In this document: piece after piece, positions 1-5,305 of the stretch
How positions within the stretch are numbered: the first letter of the stretch is position 1
Layout of the letters: the number at the start of each line of letters is the position of its first letter
Source of the DNA: RGIG3701 sp964438515
GTDB lineage: Bacteria; Planctomycetota; Planctomycetia; Pirellulales; Thermoguttaceae
Direction: 5' to 3'
Assembly: GCA_964438515.1 (NCBI GenBank)
Contig: CAYTLK010000164.1
Location: 1-5,527, forward strand
DNA: 5,527 nt
Notes under the pieces: generated by a model
Database searches by the model: none
Seen by the model: the letters and a program-made list of their open reading frames with translations, nothing else
What the model was told of the DNA's origin: nothing
Position numbers and translations under genes: made by a program

Positions 1-60
1 AATTCCAAGCAGAATCCCAAGAAATGAAAAGCCGAACCGTCCTTTTTTATCAAAAATTAT

Positions 61-96
61 TTTTGGAGTGCGGGAATGAACTCACACACTCCAAAA
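61..96 (-). terminator. Candidate terminator hairpin downstream of leuD
   Basis: TTTTGGAGTG (61-70) and CACTCCAAAA (87-96) form a perfect 10-bp stem around a 16-base loop, 28 bases beyond the leuD stop codon. In the leuD direction the 3' arm is followed by a moderately T-rich stretch (ATAATTTTTG), so it could end the leuD transcript. The U-tract is interrupted and the lower stem is all A-T, so it would be weaker than the other two terminators in the window. The rest of 1-60 shows no supported gene; a hydrophobic reading (GFSFLGILLGI) runs off the left edge on the minus strand but lacks a normal start codon. Confidence 0.5.
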
Positions 97-123
97 GATT
101 TGTACGTTTTTCCAAGAGCGGAA

Positions 124-720
124 TCATTTGGAAGGGTCGTTTTTCTTTTCCCAGTCCGAAATCTCCGATTCATGCTGGAGCGTGAGGGAAATGTCGTCAA
201 GCGCGTTCAGGAGGCAGTGCTTGCGGAAGGCGTCCACATCAAACGAAAGCTGTAAGCCGAAATCGTCCGTAATGCTCTGATTCTCCAAATCCACCGTCAA
301 TTTGTACCCCGGATGGGAGGCCGTACGCTCAAAAAGATCTTCCACAATCTCTTCACTAAATCGAATCGGAAGCATCCCGTTCTTAAAGGAATTGTTGAAA
401 AAAATGTCCGCAAAACTAGGCGCTATAAGGACCTTAAACCCATAATCCGCCAGCCCCCACGGCGCATGCTCGCGGCTGGAACCCGAACCAAAATTACGGC
501 GCGCAAGAAGAATCGTCGCCCCGCGATACTGCGGTTTGTTCAACTCAAAATCCGGATTCTCGGTACCGTCTTCATGAAAGCGCCAGTCAAAAAACACGTA
601 TTGACCGAAACCGGAACGCTCAATCCGCTTCAAAAACTGTTTCGGCATAATCTGGTCGGTATCGACATTCGAACGGTCCATCGGAACGACGAGACCTGTA
701 TGTTTGGTAAATTTTTCCAT
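124..720 (-). CDS. leuD: 3-isopropylmalate dehydratase small subunit (LeuD)
   Basis: This is the small subunit of isopropylmalate isomerase. With the iron-sulfur LeuC subunit it interconverts 2- and 3-isopropylmalate in the cytoplasm, the second step of leucine synthesis. The 198 residues match the family's usual length of about 200 and align from end to end with my memory of Escherichia coli LeuD. Visible landmarks are HTGLVVPMD (residues 7-15), NVDTDQIMPKQFL (18-30), the swivelling-domain signature FGSGSSREHAPWGL (77-90), the SFADIFFNNSFKNGMLP block (102-118) and the FRKHCLLNALDDISLTLQH tail (165-183). The ATG at 720 gives the standard family N-terminus; its ribosome site is weak (AGG about 9 bases upstream). 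leuC is not adjacent: the upstream neighbour is the PEP-CTERM gene with its own terminator between them, so leuD seems to be transcribed alone. No catalytic or binding residue appears lost. The identification is firm. Confidence 0.97.
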   Translation of the reverse strand: MEKFTKHTGLVVPMDRSNVDTDQIMPKQFLKRIERSGFGQYVFFDWRFHEDGTENPDFELNKPQYRGATILLARRNFGSGSSREHAPWGLADYGFKVLIAPSFADIFFNNSFKNGMLPIRFSEEIVEDLFERTASHPGYKLTVDLENQSITDDFGLQLSFDVDAFRKHCLLNALDDISLTLQHESEISDWEKKNDPSK

Positions 721-764
721 TTGGGAACGCCTGCAAAAAAGGAGTGCTAAAAGTGCAAATACAT

Positions 765-812
765 CTTGAATTTCGCTTCTCAGTCGTGTCCGCCAAAAGC
801 GAGATTTTCAAG
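765..812 (-). promoter_or_regulatory. Imperfect stem-loop in the leuD leader
   Basis: CTTGAA (765-770) pairs with TTCAAG (807-812), and TCGCTT (773-778) pairs with AAGCGA (797-802). That is 12 base pairs broken by a small internal loop and closed by an 18-base loop, lying 45-92 bases upstream of the leuD ATG. It could be a leader RNA structure or a protein-binding site. It has no following U-tract and no leucine-rich leader peptide, so a classical attenuator is not supported. The structure is seen; its function is unknown. Confidence 0.35.
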
Positions 813-831
813 TGGAATAAAGCCAAATCTC

Positions 832-860
832 ATTTTACCTCACTTTCAAAAAATTTCCAG
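832..860 (-). promoter_or_regulatory. Weak candidate promoter for leuD
   Basis: On the minus strand CTGGAA (855-860) is followed after 17 bases by TAAAAT (832-837). The -10 matches consensus at 5 of 6 bases, but the -35 matches only 3 of 6. A promoter is expected somewhere here because a strong terminator (893-932) cuts leuD off from the upstream gene. It would give a leader of about 105 bases containing the stem-loop at 765-812. Confidence 0.3.
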
Positions 861-892
861 CCCCCCACCACGCTTTTTCTTGAATATCTGAT

Positions 893-932
893 AAAAAAAA
901 GAACAGGATGAAACACCGCTCACCCTGTTCTT
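893..932 (-). terminator. Intrinsic terminator of the PEP-CTERM gene
   Basis: On the minus strand AAGAACAGG pairs with CCTGTTCTT, and the stem extends through a G-U wobble and TGA/TCA to 13 pairs around an 8-base loop. The stem runs into eight consecutive Ts (complement of 893-900). It begins 20 bases beyond the stop codon of the 1070-residue gene, in the right orientation, and separates that gene from leuD. On the plus strand the hairpin lacks a U-tract. Confidence 0.9.
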
Positions 933-951
933 CTGAATGTATGAATAAAAC

Positions 952-3900
952 TTATTTTTTCAAAGCATTGCGCTTTCGCACGAAACCGAGGCCTGCAATT
1001 CCCAGAAGAAGAAGCGTCCAGGCGGCGGGTTCCGGAATGGCGTTGAGGTCCGCAAGAACCGGATTGCCATTCTCGTCGAGAAGCATCGTCAAACTGCCGG
1101 CATTCGTTTCGAAATGTTCAAGCAGCGTGCCGTCTTCAAGCATTCCCTGCAGCATGTCGAGCGTCTGCGCGTCGTACTCGCCGTCGAGAACCGACACATC
1201 CGTCCAGCCCGCATACGAATCGTACGCATCCACGTTCACGACGAATTTGAACGTATCGTCAAGCGTAATCGTTCCGCCGACGTTGATGACGTCTTTCTGT
1301 CCTTCCACGACGTCCACAATCAGACGGCCAGCGATGCGCATGTTTCCATTCACATCAATCTCACCGACCGAATTCAAAATGCGTCCATCGTTTGCGGCAG
1401 TGTAACCGGCCGAGAAAGCGGCAGGCGCGGCGACGTAAACGTTTCCAGCGGCAGATCCGCCGTCAGCGATGTAACCCGTTCCGCCGTTCACGTTCAAATT
1501 TTGGGCTGTGACGGCGCCGGAAGCGGCGTATGTACCCGCATTGACGTTAAACACACCCGCATAGTTACTTCCGCTCACCCAGTTCTGAACCATGATTCCA
1601 TCGCCGGACTTTGTCGCGACATAACCCGCAGTCTTATCATCCTGCGTGAATTTTGCATCCACCGTGAGACGGTCTTTTGCACCGACGACATTAAAACCGA
1701 GCTTCTTCTGATCGGAACTGATGTTCAGGGTTCCATTTCCGGAAATGTTCACGTTTCCGTTGACCGCAACGCCCGTTGCGTCTGTGCCAGCCTGAACTTT
1801 AATCGTGGTGTTGATGGAATTGAACTGTCCCGCAATGTTGATTGCCGCAGTTCCTTCCGTCACAAAATCACGGTTGTTCGCCGGCATGAAAACTCCATTG
1901 TTTACGTTCAAAGTCGAACCAGTTTTCATCGTAAAATCGTCGGTGTGACGTCCGAGCGCGCGGGGCTGATTGACGGTCATAACGGCGCCTTCTTCAATCG
2001 TAATGCTGTTCGCCCAGTTCGCGCTTTCGTTGCGATTGCCGGCAACGACAAACGTTCCTTCACGCACGATGATGTCCATTCCGCTCATTCCATCGGCAAG
2101 GAACGTGGTTGTGAAGGTGCCCGACCCGGTTTTCAGGAGTGTACCGTTCATCGCCTTAATCTGGAAGCCGGCCCCCATCGTGATGTTTCCCGCGCCGCCG
2201 ACTTCAATCGTGTTTCCCTGGAAATTCACGGGACTTCCGCCTGCGTCTTGTTCAGGAACGATATTCTGGTTCACCGTCAGAGTTTGACCTTCTTTTGCCA
2301 TTTCGATGGTTCCGCCGTTGGTCGTCATGGTGAACGCGCGGGCGGTCTGGCTATTTCCCGCCACGACGAGCCGTCCGCCGTCAATGACGAAAGCCGAACC
2401 CGCAACATTCAGGTTTCCGAGCTGTAAAGCGCCGAAAGTTGTAATTTCAAAAGTACCCTGCGAAACGGTGCCGTCGGTCTGCGTCGTTTTTCCGACACGA
2501 ATCGTCGTATCGACCATCGTTAAACCCGCGGGAACGTTGGGGATTAAGTTGTACAACGTTCCCGTCAGTTTCAGGGTTCCTTCGTTCACGGTCGTGGAGC
2601 CGGTGTACTGGTTGAGGCCCGCAAGGGTCAGCGTACCGGAACCCACTTTCGTAATGCTTCCCGTATTCGCGATCCAGTCGTTATTTCCGGAGTTTTCATC
2701 CACATAGATGTTTCCTGCGCCGCCGTAGGTTAGATTTCCGTACATTTCCTCATAATATCCGTTTGTCGTGTTGCTCACGATGGTGAGGGTTTCGCCGGCC
2801 TTTTCCATAATGACGGTTCCGCCGTTTGTTCCGACGGTGAAATTACGGCTCATGGACTGAGACGCACCGGAGATGGAAAGCGTACCGCCGTCGAGGATGA
2901 TGGACCTTCTGGCAGTTGGGAGGTCGCCGAGCGCCGTCATGATGTTGCTGACGCGGAGAACGGCCGTGCTGTTTGCACCGGTTCCGATGACGACCATACT
3001 GCTTTTGTAATAAGTGTCATAATTAGGGGTGGTTCCTGCTTTGTAAGCCGCAACGAAAGCCGTAAACGCAGCCGAACTGTCTGCGATGGGACAGTTATAA
3101 AGTTTCGCGCCGTCGGTCAATTCAAGAGTTCCCGCTTTAATAATCGTCGCACCGGCGATTTTGTTGTCGGACCCCGAAATGACGAGCGTACCTTCACCCG
3201 CCTTTGTAATTCCGCCGCGCGCAACATTTCCCGTCGTTCCTACTTCACCAATCATATTGACGTCAATCGTGAGTTTGCTGAAAACGTCCACGACATTGAA
3301 AACGTAGTTTCCCATGTAAAAATCAGTGTCGTTGGCTGCGTTATTCAGATGGAGCGTTCCTTTTGTACCGTTATACCCGGTAATCCTCGCGTTGGCGTTG
3401 GTACCGGTGATGTTCAAACTCGTAGAAACAGCACTTTTTTCACCAAAGAAACGCAGGTCGCCGGAACTTGCAATCTGGATTTGCGCGTTGCCGGACATTT
3501 CAGTAATTCCGCCGCTCGTCCCGTTTCCGCACCCGAACATAATAAGTTGACGAGAAACAATCAGTGTGCCGCCGTTGATGGTGAGTTTTCCGTAGTTTCG
3601 GTTCGCACCGCGCTGCTGGTCCATCCAGAGAGTACCATTTTCATTAATGACGGTATTTGCGTACTGATTTCCATACATATCTGTGGAAGTCGTCGGCGCA
3701 GCCGTCTGAAACTTCAAGGTTCCGGAATCGACAGTAATCGTCGAACCGCTGTTCAGCCCAGCCGTTTGTGTGATGGTGAGGACGGATCCGGTCGTACCGG
3801 CAAAGGAAACATTCACCCCGGCGGCGACGTTGAGCTTTGCGGGCAGATTGAGGCTGGTGTCGAACGTCATCGTCGTGTCGGCAGTAAGCGTCGCACCGGC

Positions 3901-4164
3901 ATAGTCGCCGGCCTTGATGGAAACGGCGCCCGTGACGTTCATGTTCGTCTGCTGATAGACCGTTCCGTCGAACAGCGATTGCTGAACATTCCCTGAGCCG
4001 CTTGCAGCGTCTGCCGGATTGGTCCAACCACCGCCGAAGAGGTCCGAGCCATCCACAATCACAGTTGCCGCCTGCACGTTCGCAGCGCCCGCAAGCAGAA
4101 GAAGCGTTGCAGCCGCCGAAGCGAGGAATTCTTTACGCAGTATTGTCAGTTGTTGGCGATACAT
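952..4164 (-). CDS. Exported autotransporter-repeat protein with PEP-CTERM sorting tail
   Basis: This is a 1070-residue exported protein of unknown specific function, probably a surface or matrix protein or adhesin-like beta-helix. Residues 1-32 form a signal peptide: basic start MYRQQLTILRKEF, hydrophobic ASAAATLLLLAGAA, likely cleavage after VQA. The body is rich in Gly, Thr, Asn and Val with repeating beta-strand patterns such as NGGTL and EGTLKL. Three segments match the autotransporter-associated (PATR) repeat pattern, K-x-G-x-G-T-L followed about 15 residues on by x-x-G-T-L-x-L: residues 317-350, 502-535 and 674-709. There is no C-terminal autotransporter barrel. The protein instead ends in a PEP-CTERM tail: IPEP at 1043-1046, hydrophobic span 1047-1062, then RKR and KK. 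In known systems an exosortase recognises this tail. Only two cysteines are present (212, 358), and I see no enzymatic motif. The ATG at 4164 has a ribosome site AAGGGGGT and a good promoter. The class is confident; the biological role is not known. Confidence 0.93.
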   Translation of the reverse strand: MYRQQLTILRKEFLASAAATLLLLAGAANVQAATVIVDGSDLFGGGWTNPADAASGSGNVQQSLFDGTVYQQTNMNVTGAVSIKAGDYAGATLTADTTMTFDTSLNLPAKLNVAAGVNVSFAGTTGSVLTITQTAGLNSGSTITVDSGTLKFQTAAPTTSTDMYGNQYANTVINENGTLWMDQQRGANRNYGKLTINGGTLIVSRQLIMFGCGNGTSGGITEMSGNAQIQIASSGDLRFFGEKSAVSTSLNITGTNANARITGYNGTKGTLHLNNAANDTDFYMGNYVFNVVDVFSKLTIDVNMIGEVGTTGNVARGGITKAGEGTLVISGSDNKIAGATIIKAGTLELTDGAKLYNCPIADSSAAFTAFVAAYKAGTTPNYDTYYKSSMVVIGTGANSTAVLRVSNIMTALGDLPTARRSIILDGGTLSISGASQSMSRNFTVGTNGGTVIMEKAGETLTIVSNTTNGYYEEMYGNLTYGGAGNIYVDENSGNNDWIANTGSITKVGSGTLTLAGLNQYTGSTTVNEGTLKLTGTLYNLIPNVPAGLTMVDTTIRVGKTTQTDGTVSQGTFEITTFGALQLGNLNVAGSAFVIDGGRLVVAGNSQTARAFTMTTNGGTIEMAKEGQTLTVNQNIVPEQDAGGSPVNFQGNTIEVGGAGNITMGAGFQIKAMNGTLLKTGSGTFTTTFLADGMSGMDIIVREGTFVVAGNRNESANWANSITIEEGAVMTVNQPRALGRHTDDFTMKTGSTLNVNNGVFMPANNRDFVTEGTAAINIAGQFNSINTTIKVQAGTDATGVAVNGNVNISGNGTLNISSDQKKLGFNVVGAKDRLTVDAKFTQDDKTAGYVATKSGDGIMVQNWVSGSNYAGVFNVNAGTYAASGAVTAQNLNVNGGTGYIADGGSAAGNVYVAAPAAFSAGYTAANDGRILNSVGEIDVNGNMRIAGRLIVDVVEGQKDVINVGGTITLDDTFKFVVNVDAYDSYAGWTDVSVLDGEYDAQTLDMLQGMLEDGTLLEHFETNAGSLTMLLDENGNPVLADLNAIPEPAAWTLLLLGIAGLGFVRKRNALKK
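961..1038 (-). other. PEP-CTERM sorting signal
   Basis: This segment encodes residues 1043-1068: I-P-E-P, a short hydrophobic helix (WTLLLLGIAGLGF) and a basic RKR cluster. These are the three parts of the exosortase recognition tail. No exosortase gene lies in the window; in known genomes it is usually encoded elsewhere and serves many such proteins. Confidence 0.92.
2038..2895 (-). repeat. Two diverged copies of a ~110-residue module in the PEP-CTERM protein
   Basis: Residues 424-535 (2560-2895) and 594-709 (2038-2385) share one order of motifs: a DGG start (DGGTLSISG / DGGRLVVAG), an SQ...R.FT segment, TNGGT followed by M-x-K-x-G-x-T-L-T, then GGAGNI, then a PATR unit K-x-G-S-G-T...V-x-E-G-T. 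The bases have diverged, so this is an old internal duplication retained at protein level, not a recent tandem repeat. Confidence 0.7.
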
Positions 4165-4167
4165 AAT

Positions 4168-4175
4168 ACCCCCTT
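4168..4175 (-). promoter_or_regulatory. Ribosome binding site of the PEP-CTERM gene
   Basis: The minus strand reads AAGGGGGT, one base from the ideal AAGGAGGT (the changed position can still form a G-U pair), with 4 bases between the G run and the ATG at 4164. It supports this start. Confidence 0.75.
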
Positions 4176-4206
4176 GAATTAATTATCTAAAATTATCTTT
4201 ACCTAT

Positions 4207-4234
4207 ATTGTAATTGACTTGTCACAAAAGTCAA
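4207..4234 (-). promoter_or_regulatory. Sigma70-type promoter of the PEP-CTERM gene
   Basis: On the minus strand TTGACT (4229-4234) and TACAAT (4207-4212) are separated by 16 bases; each hexamer matches consensus at 5 of 6 positions. The predicted transcript start near 4200 leaves a leader of about 36 bases carrying the ribosome site at 4168-4175. The -35 box lies at the edge of the A-tract region, and an inverted repeat covers the spacer. Confidence 0.75.
4214..4234. promoter_or_regulatory. Inverted repeat (candidate operator) over the PEP-CTERM promoter
   Basis: TTGACTT (4214-4220) and AAGTCAA (4228-4234) are perfect 7-base inverted arms separated by 7 bases. The element covers the -35 box and nearly all of the spacer up to the -10. 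A dimeric repressor bound here would block RNA polymerase. No regulator is identified. One arm includes the -35 box, so part of the symmetry could be coincidence. Confidence 0.45.
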
Positions 4235-4408
4235 CAAAAAAATACCCAAAAAAGTCAAAAAAGTCCAAAAAAAAGAAAAAACTTCGAAAAATCCGGAAAA
4301 GCCGTGTGAAAAAGGAGGGATGAGGGAACAAAAACGTTCCGAAAATGGGTTTGCGGTTAAAAAAGGCGGGAACTTTAAGGAAATTTTGAAAAAATTTTGG
4401 AAAAATTT
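4226..4408. other. Phased A-tracts (probable intrinsically curved DNA)
   Basis: A-runs of 4-8 bases on the plus strand are centred near 4228, 4239, 4250, 4260, 4270, 4278, 4289, 4298 and 4311, an average spacing of about 10.4 bases, close to the helical repeat. More A-tracts follow near 4332, 4343, 4361, 4384, 4394 and 4404, most within a base or two of whole numbers of turns. Such phasing is the known cause of intrinsic DNA bending. It fills the space between the divergent promoters of the PEP-CTERM gene and mraZ. No convincing gene is present; the readings here are lysine-rich or phenylalanine-rich by-products of the A-runs. Confidence 0.65.
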
Positions 4409-4419
4409 CAGGAACCCCC

Positions 4420-4448
4420 TTGCAATCCCCTGGGGAGTGTGCTATACT
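4420..4448 (+). promoter_or_regulatory. Sigma70-type promoter of mraZ
   Basis: TTGCAA (4420-4425) and TATACT (4443-4448) are separated by exactly 17 bases, matching consensus at 4 and 5 of 6 positions. The spacer begins with a tight inverted repeat, TCCCC-T-GGGGA (4426-4436), a possible operator. Transcription would start near 4455, giving a leader of about 118 bases to the ATG at 4573, or about 31 bases to the alternative TTG start at 4486. Confidence 0.75.
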
Positions 4449-4472
4449 ATGACTTATGGGAAAAAGACCCAA

Positions 4473-4488
4473 AAGGAGATGAAAATTG
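4473..4488 (+). promoter_or_regulatory. Ribosome site and TTG of an alternative, longer mraZ start
   Basis: AAGGAG (4473-4478) lies 7 bases before a TTG at 4486-4488 that is in frame with mraZ and would add 29 residues. The spacing is ideal and the site sits just after the predicted transcript start. The added residues have no counterpart in the MraZ family as I know it, so this may instead be leader translation or coincidence. Confidence 0.35.
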
Positions 4489-4559
4489 GGTCATTTTGTG
4501 GGATTTGTGCCCATAACGCCGAAATTTGCAAGGGATTTGAGTTTGCGGCGTGTCGGAAC

Positions 4560-4565
4560 AGGAGG
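4560..4565 (+). promoter_or_regulatory. Ribosome binding site selecting the mraZ ATG
   Basis: A perfect AGGAGG sits 7 bases before the ATG at 4573. This is the strongest ribosome site near mraZ and supports the 163-residue start. Confidence 0.85.
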
Positions 4566-4572
4566 AAAACCC

Positions 4573-5064
4573 ATGGTTCCAACCGTCGATTTCATCCTTG
4601 GTGAACATCAGCGTACGCTCGACGAGCGTTTTCGCGTCTCGATTCCCATCGAAATGGCCGACGCACTGACGCATTCGGTCGAGGGTCAGGAATGCATCCT
4701 CGCGAAAGAACGTCCGGGCTGTTTGAGTTTGTGGAACGGCGCACTGTGGCAGGAAAAACTGAATCAAGGGGTGGAAATCATCCGCCGCAAGATGGAAACC
4801 GGTCACATGGAAGGACGCATCAATGAACTTCAAACGTTTGCGCGCCTCCTTTCAACGCGGCAGCGGCCTGTACAGTTTGCGGGTCGGGGACGGCTCGTTC
4901 TTCCGGAAGGTTTTCGGGAGTTTCTGGGCGTCGAGGCGGGCGGCGAGCTTGTTGTAATCGGAGCGGGCGTGTGCATCGAGCTGTGGAAGCCGGAGCGCTG
5001 GTACGACTACATTGAGGGACGGATGCCGAAATTCCGTCGGTTGTTCGATCAGCTTTCGCACTGA
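4573..5064 (+). CDS. mraZ: Transcriptional regulator MraZ (two AbrB-type half-domains)
   Basis: MraZ is a DNA-binding protein that forms rings and, where studied, represses the division/cell-wall (dcw) operon from its own promoter. The 163 residues fold as two SpoVT/AbrB-type repeats. The first (about 8-55) carries D17-E-R-F-R-V-S-I-P25. The second (about 98-140) carries A103-G-R-G-R-L-V-L-P111, then GVEAGGELVVIGAGVCIELW. The usual DxxGRxxxP pattern is therefore incomplete in both halves: the first keeps Asp and Arg but has Phe for Gly, while the second keeps Gly-Arg but has Ala for Asp. The length is slightly above the usual 140-155. I chose ATG 4573 because of the perfect AGGAGG 7 bases upstream and because GEHQRTLD then falls near the N-terminus as in other MraZ proteins; an in-frame TTG at 4486 is the alternative. 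No rsmH (mraW) or ftsL follows, so this mraZ is detached from a dcw cluster. The family call is firm; its targets here are unknown. Confidence 0.92.
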   Translation: MVPTVDFILGEHQRTLDERFRVSIPIEMADALTHSVEGQECILAKERPGCLSLWNGALWQEKLNQGVEIIRRKMETGHMEGRINELQTFARLLSTRQRPVQFAGRGRLVLPEGFREFLGVEAGGELVVIGAGVCIELWKPERWYDYIEGRMPKFRRLFDQLSH

Positions 5065-5090
5065 ATCGGATAAAAATCAGACATTATATA

Positions 5091-5117
5091 TTGTGGAGAG
5101 TTTATACTATATATAAT
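5091..5117 (+). promoter_or_regulatory. AT-rich promoter-like block downstream of mraZ
   Basis: TTGTGG (5091-5096) is followed after 15 bases by a perfect TATAAT (5112-5117); an overlapping TATACT lies at 5103-5108. The -10 is excellent, but the spacing is short and the -35 is weak. Because the block is highly AT-rich, a chance match is possible. It would drive the candidate transcript that ends at the terminator at 5269-5305. Confidence 0.35.
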
Positions 5118-5123
5118 AGAAAA

Positions 5124-5305
5124 GAATCGCAAAGCGACAGAAATTTAGACACATTTCCAAGGGGTCTCAGGTTTTATTTTTTTCAGTCATACGGAACGCA
5201 TTGTTTCGGCTGGAAGTGCAAATCGACAAAACGAACCATGTTGTGTTCGTCCTGAAACCGTTTGGAACAAAGCACCGTAATGAATTCATTGCGGTGCTTT
5301 TTTTT
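5124..5305 (+). ncRNA. Candidate small structured RNA ending at a strong terminator
   Basis: If transcription starts from the TATAAT at 5112-5117, an RNA of about 180 bases would end at the terminator. No reading frame of note lies inside it. Possible structures are a small hairpin TCGC-AAA-GCGA (5127-5137), a hairpin ACGAAC/GTTCGT (5231-5236 with 5245-5250), and an outer helix 5203-5209 with 5252-5258 (seven pairs, one wobble) that encloses it. I do not recognise tmRNA, SRP RNA, RNase P or 6S RNA signatures. It could equally be a long 3' untranslated region of mraZ. Confidence 0.3.
5269..5305 (+). terminator. Strong intrinsic terminator
   Basis: AAAGCACCG(T)AATG pairs with CATT(G)CGGTGCTTT: a 14-bp stem with one wobble around the tetraloop AATT (5283-5286), running into eight Ts (5298-5305). 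Orientation fits plus-strand transcription from mraZ or from the AT-rich block at 5091-5117. It lies 204 bases beyond the mraZ stop, unusually far for a simple mraZ terminator. On the minus strand the arm is followed only by TTTGTTCC, so it would be weaker there. Confidence 0.92.

Noticed and set aside
1..79. C-terminal fragment of a plus-strand gene, or N-terminus of a minus-strand membrane protein, at the left edge
   Set aside because: All readings are short, lack proper start signals or run into the leuD terminator region, and show no recognisable motif.
313..750. Plus-strand open frame of 145 codons opposite leuD
   Set aside because: leuD on the other strand is an unmistakable family member, and the antisense product is a basic, low-information sequence.
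776..829. 17-codon minus-strand frame in the leuD leader as a leucine leader peptide
   Set aside because: It has only two leucines, and its ATG overlaps the best -10 candidate, so it would not be fully transcribed; no attenuator with a U-tract follows.
1114..2427. Long plus-strand open frame (437 codons) opposite the PEP-CTERM gene, and similar frames at 3349-3996, 2306-2707 and 1970-2287
   Set aside because: They are antisense shadows of a long gene poor in the codons whose complements are stops. They lack sensible domains, signal peptides or ribosome sites, while the minus-strand frame has clear family features.
4203..4472. Minus-strand frame of 89 codons, extremely rich in phenylalanine
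   Set aside because: Its composition comes directly from the A-tracts read in reverse, and it crosses both promoters.
4320..4604. Plus-strand frame of 94 codons starting just after an AGGAGG-like run
   Set aside because: The ribosome-site spacing is almost zero, it spans the mraZ promoter, and it overlaps the start of mraZ in another frame.
5147..5183. Possible closer mraZ terminator (AGAC...GTCT followed by a T-rich run)
   Set aside because: Only four base pairs form before mismatches, and the T-run is separated from the stem by several bases.
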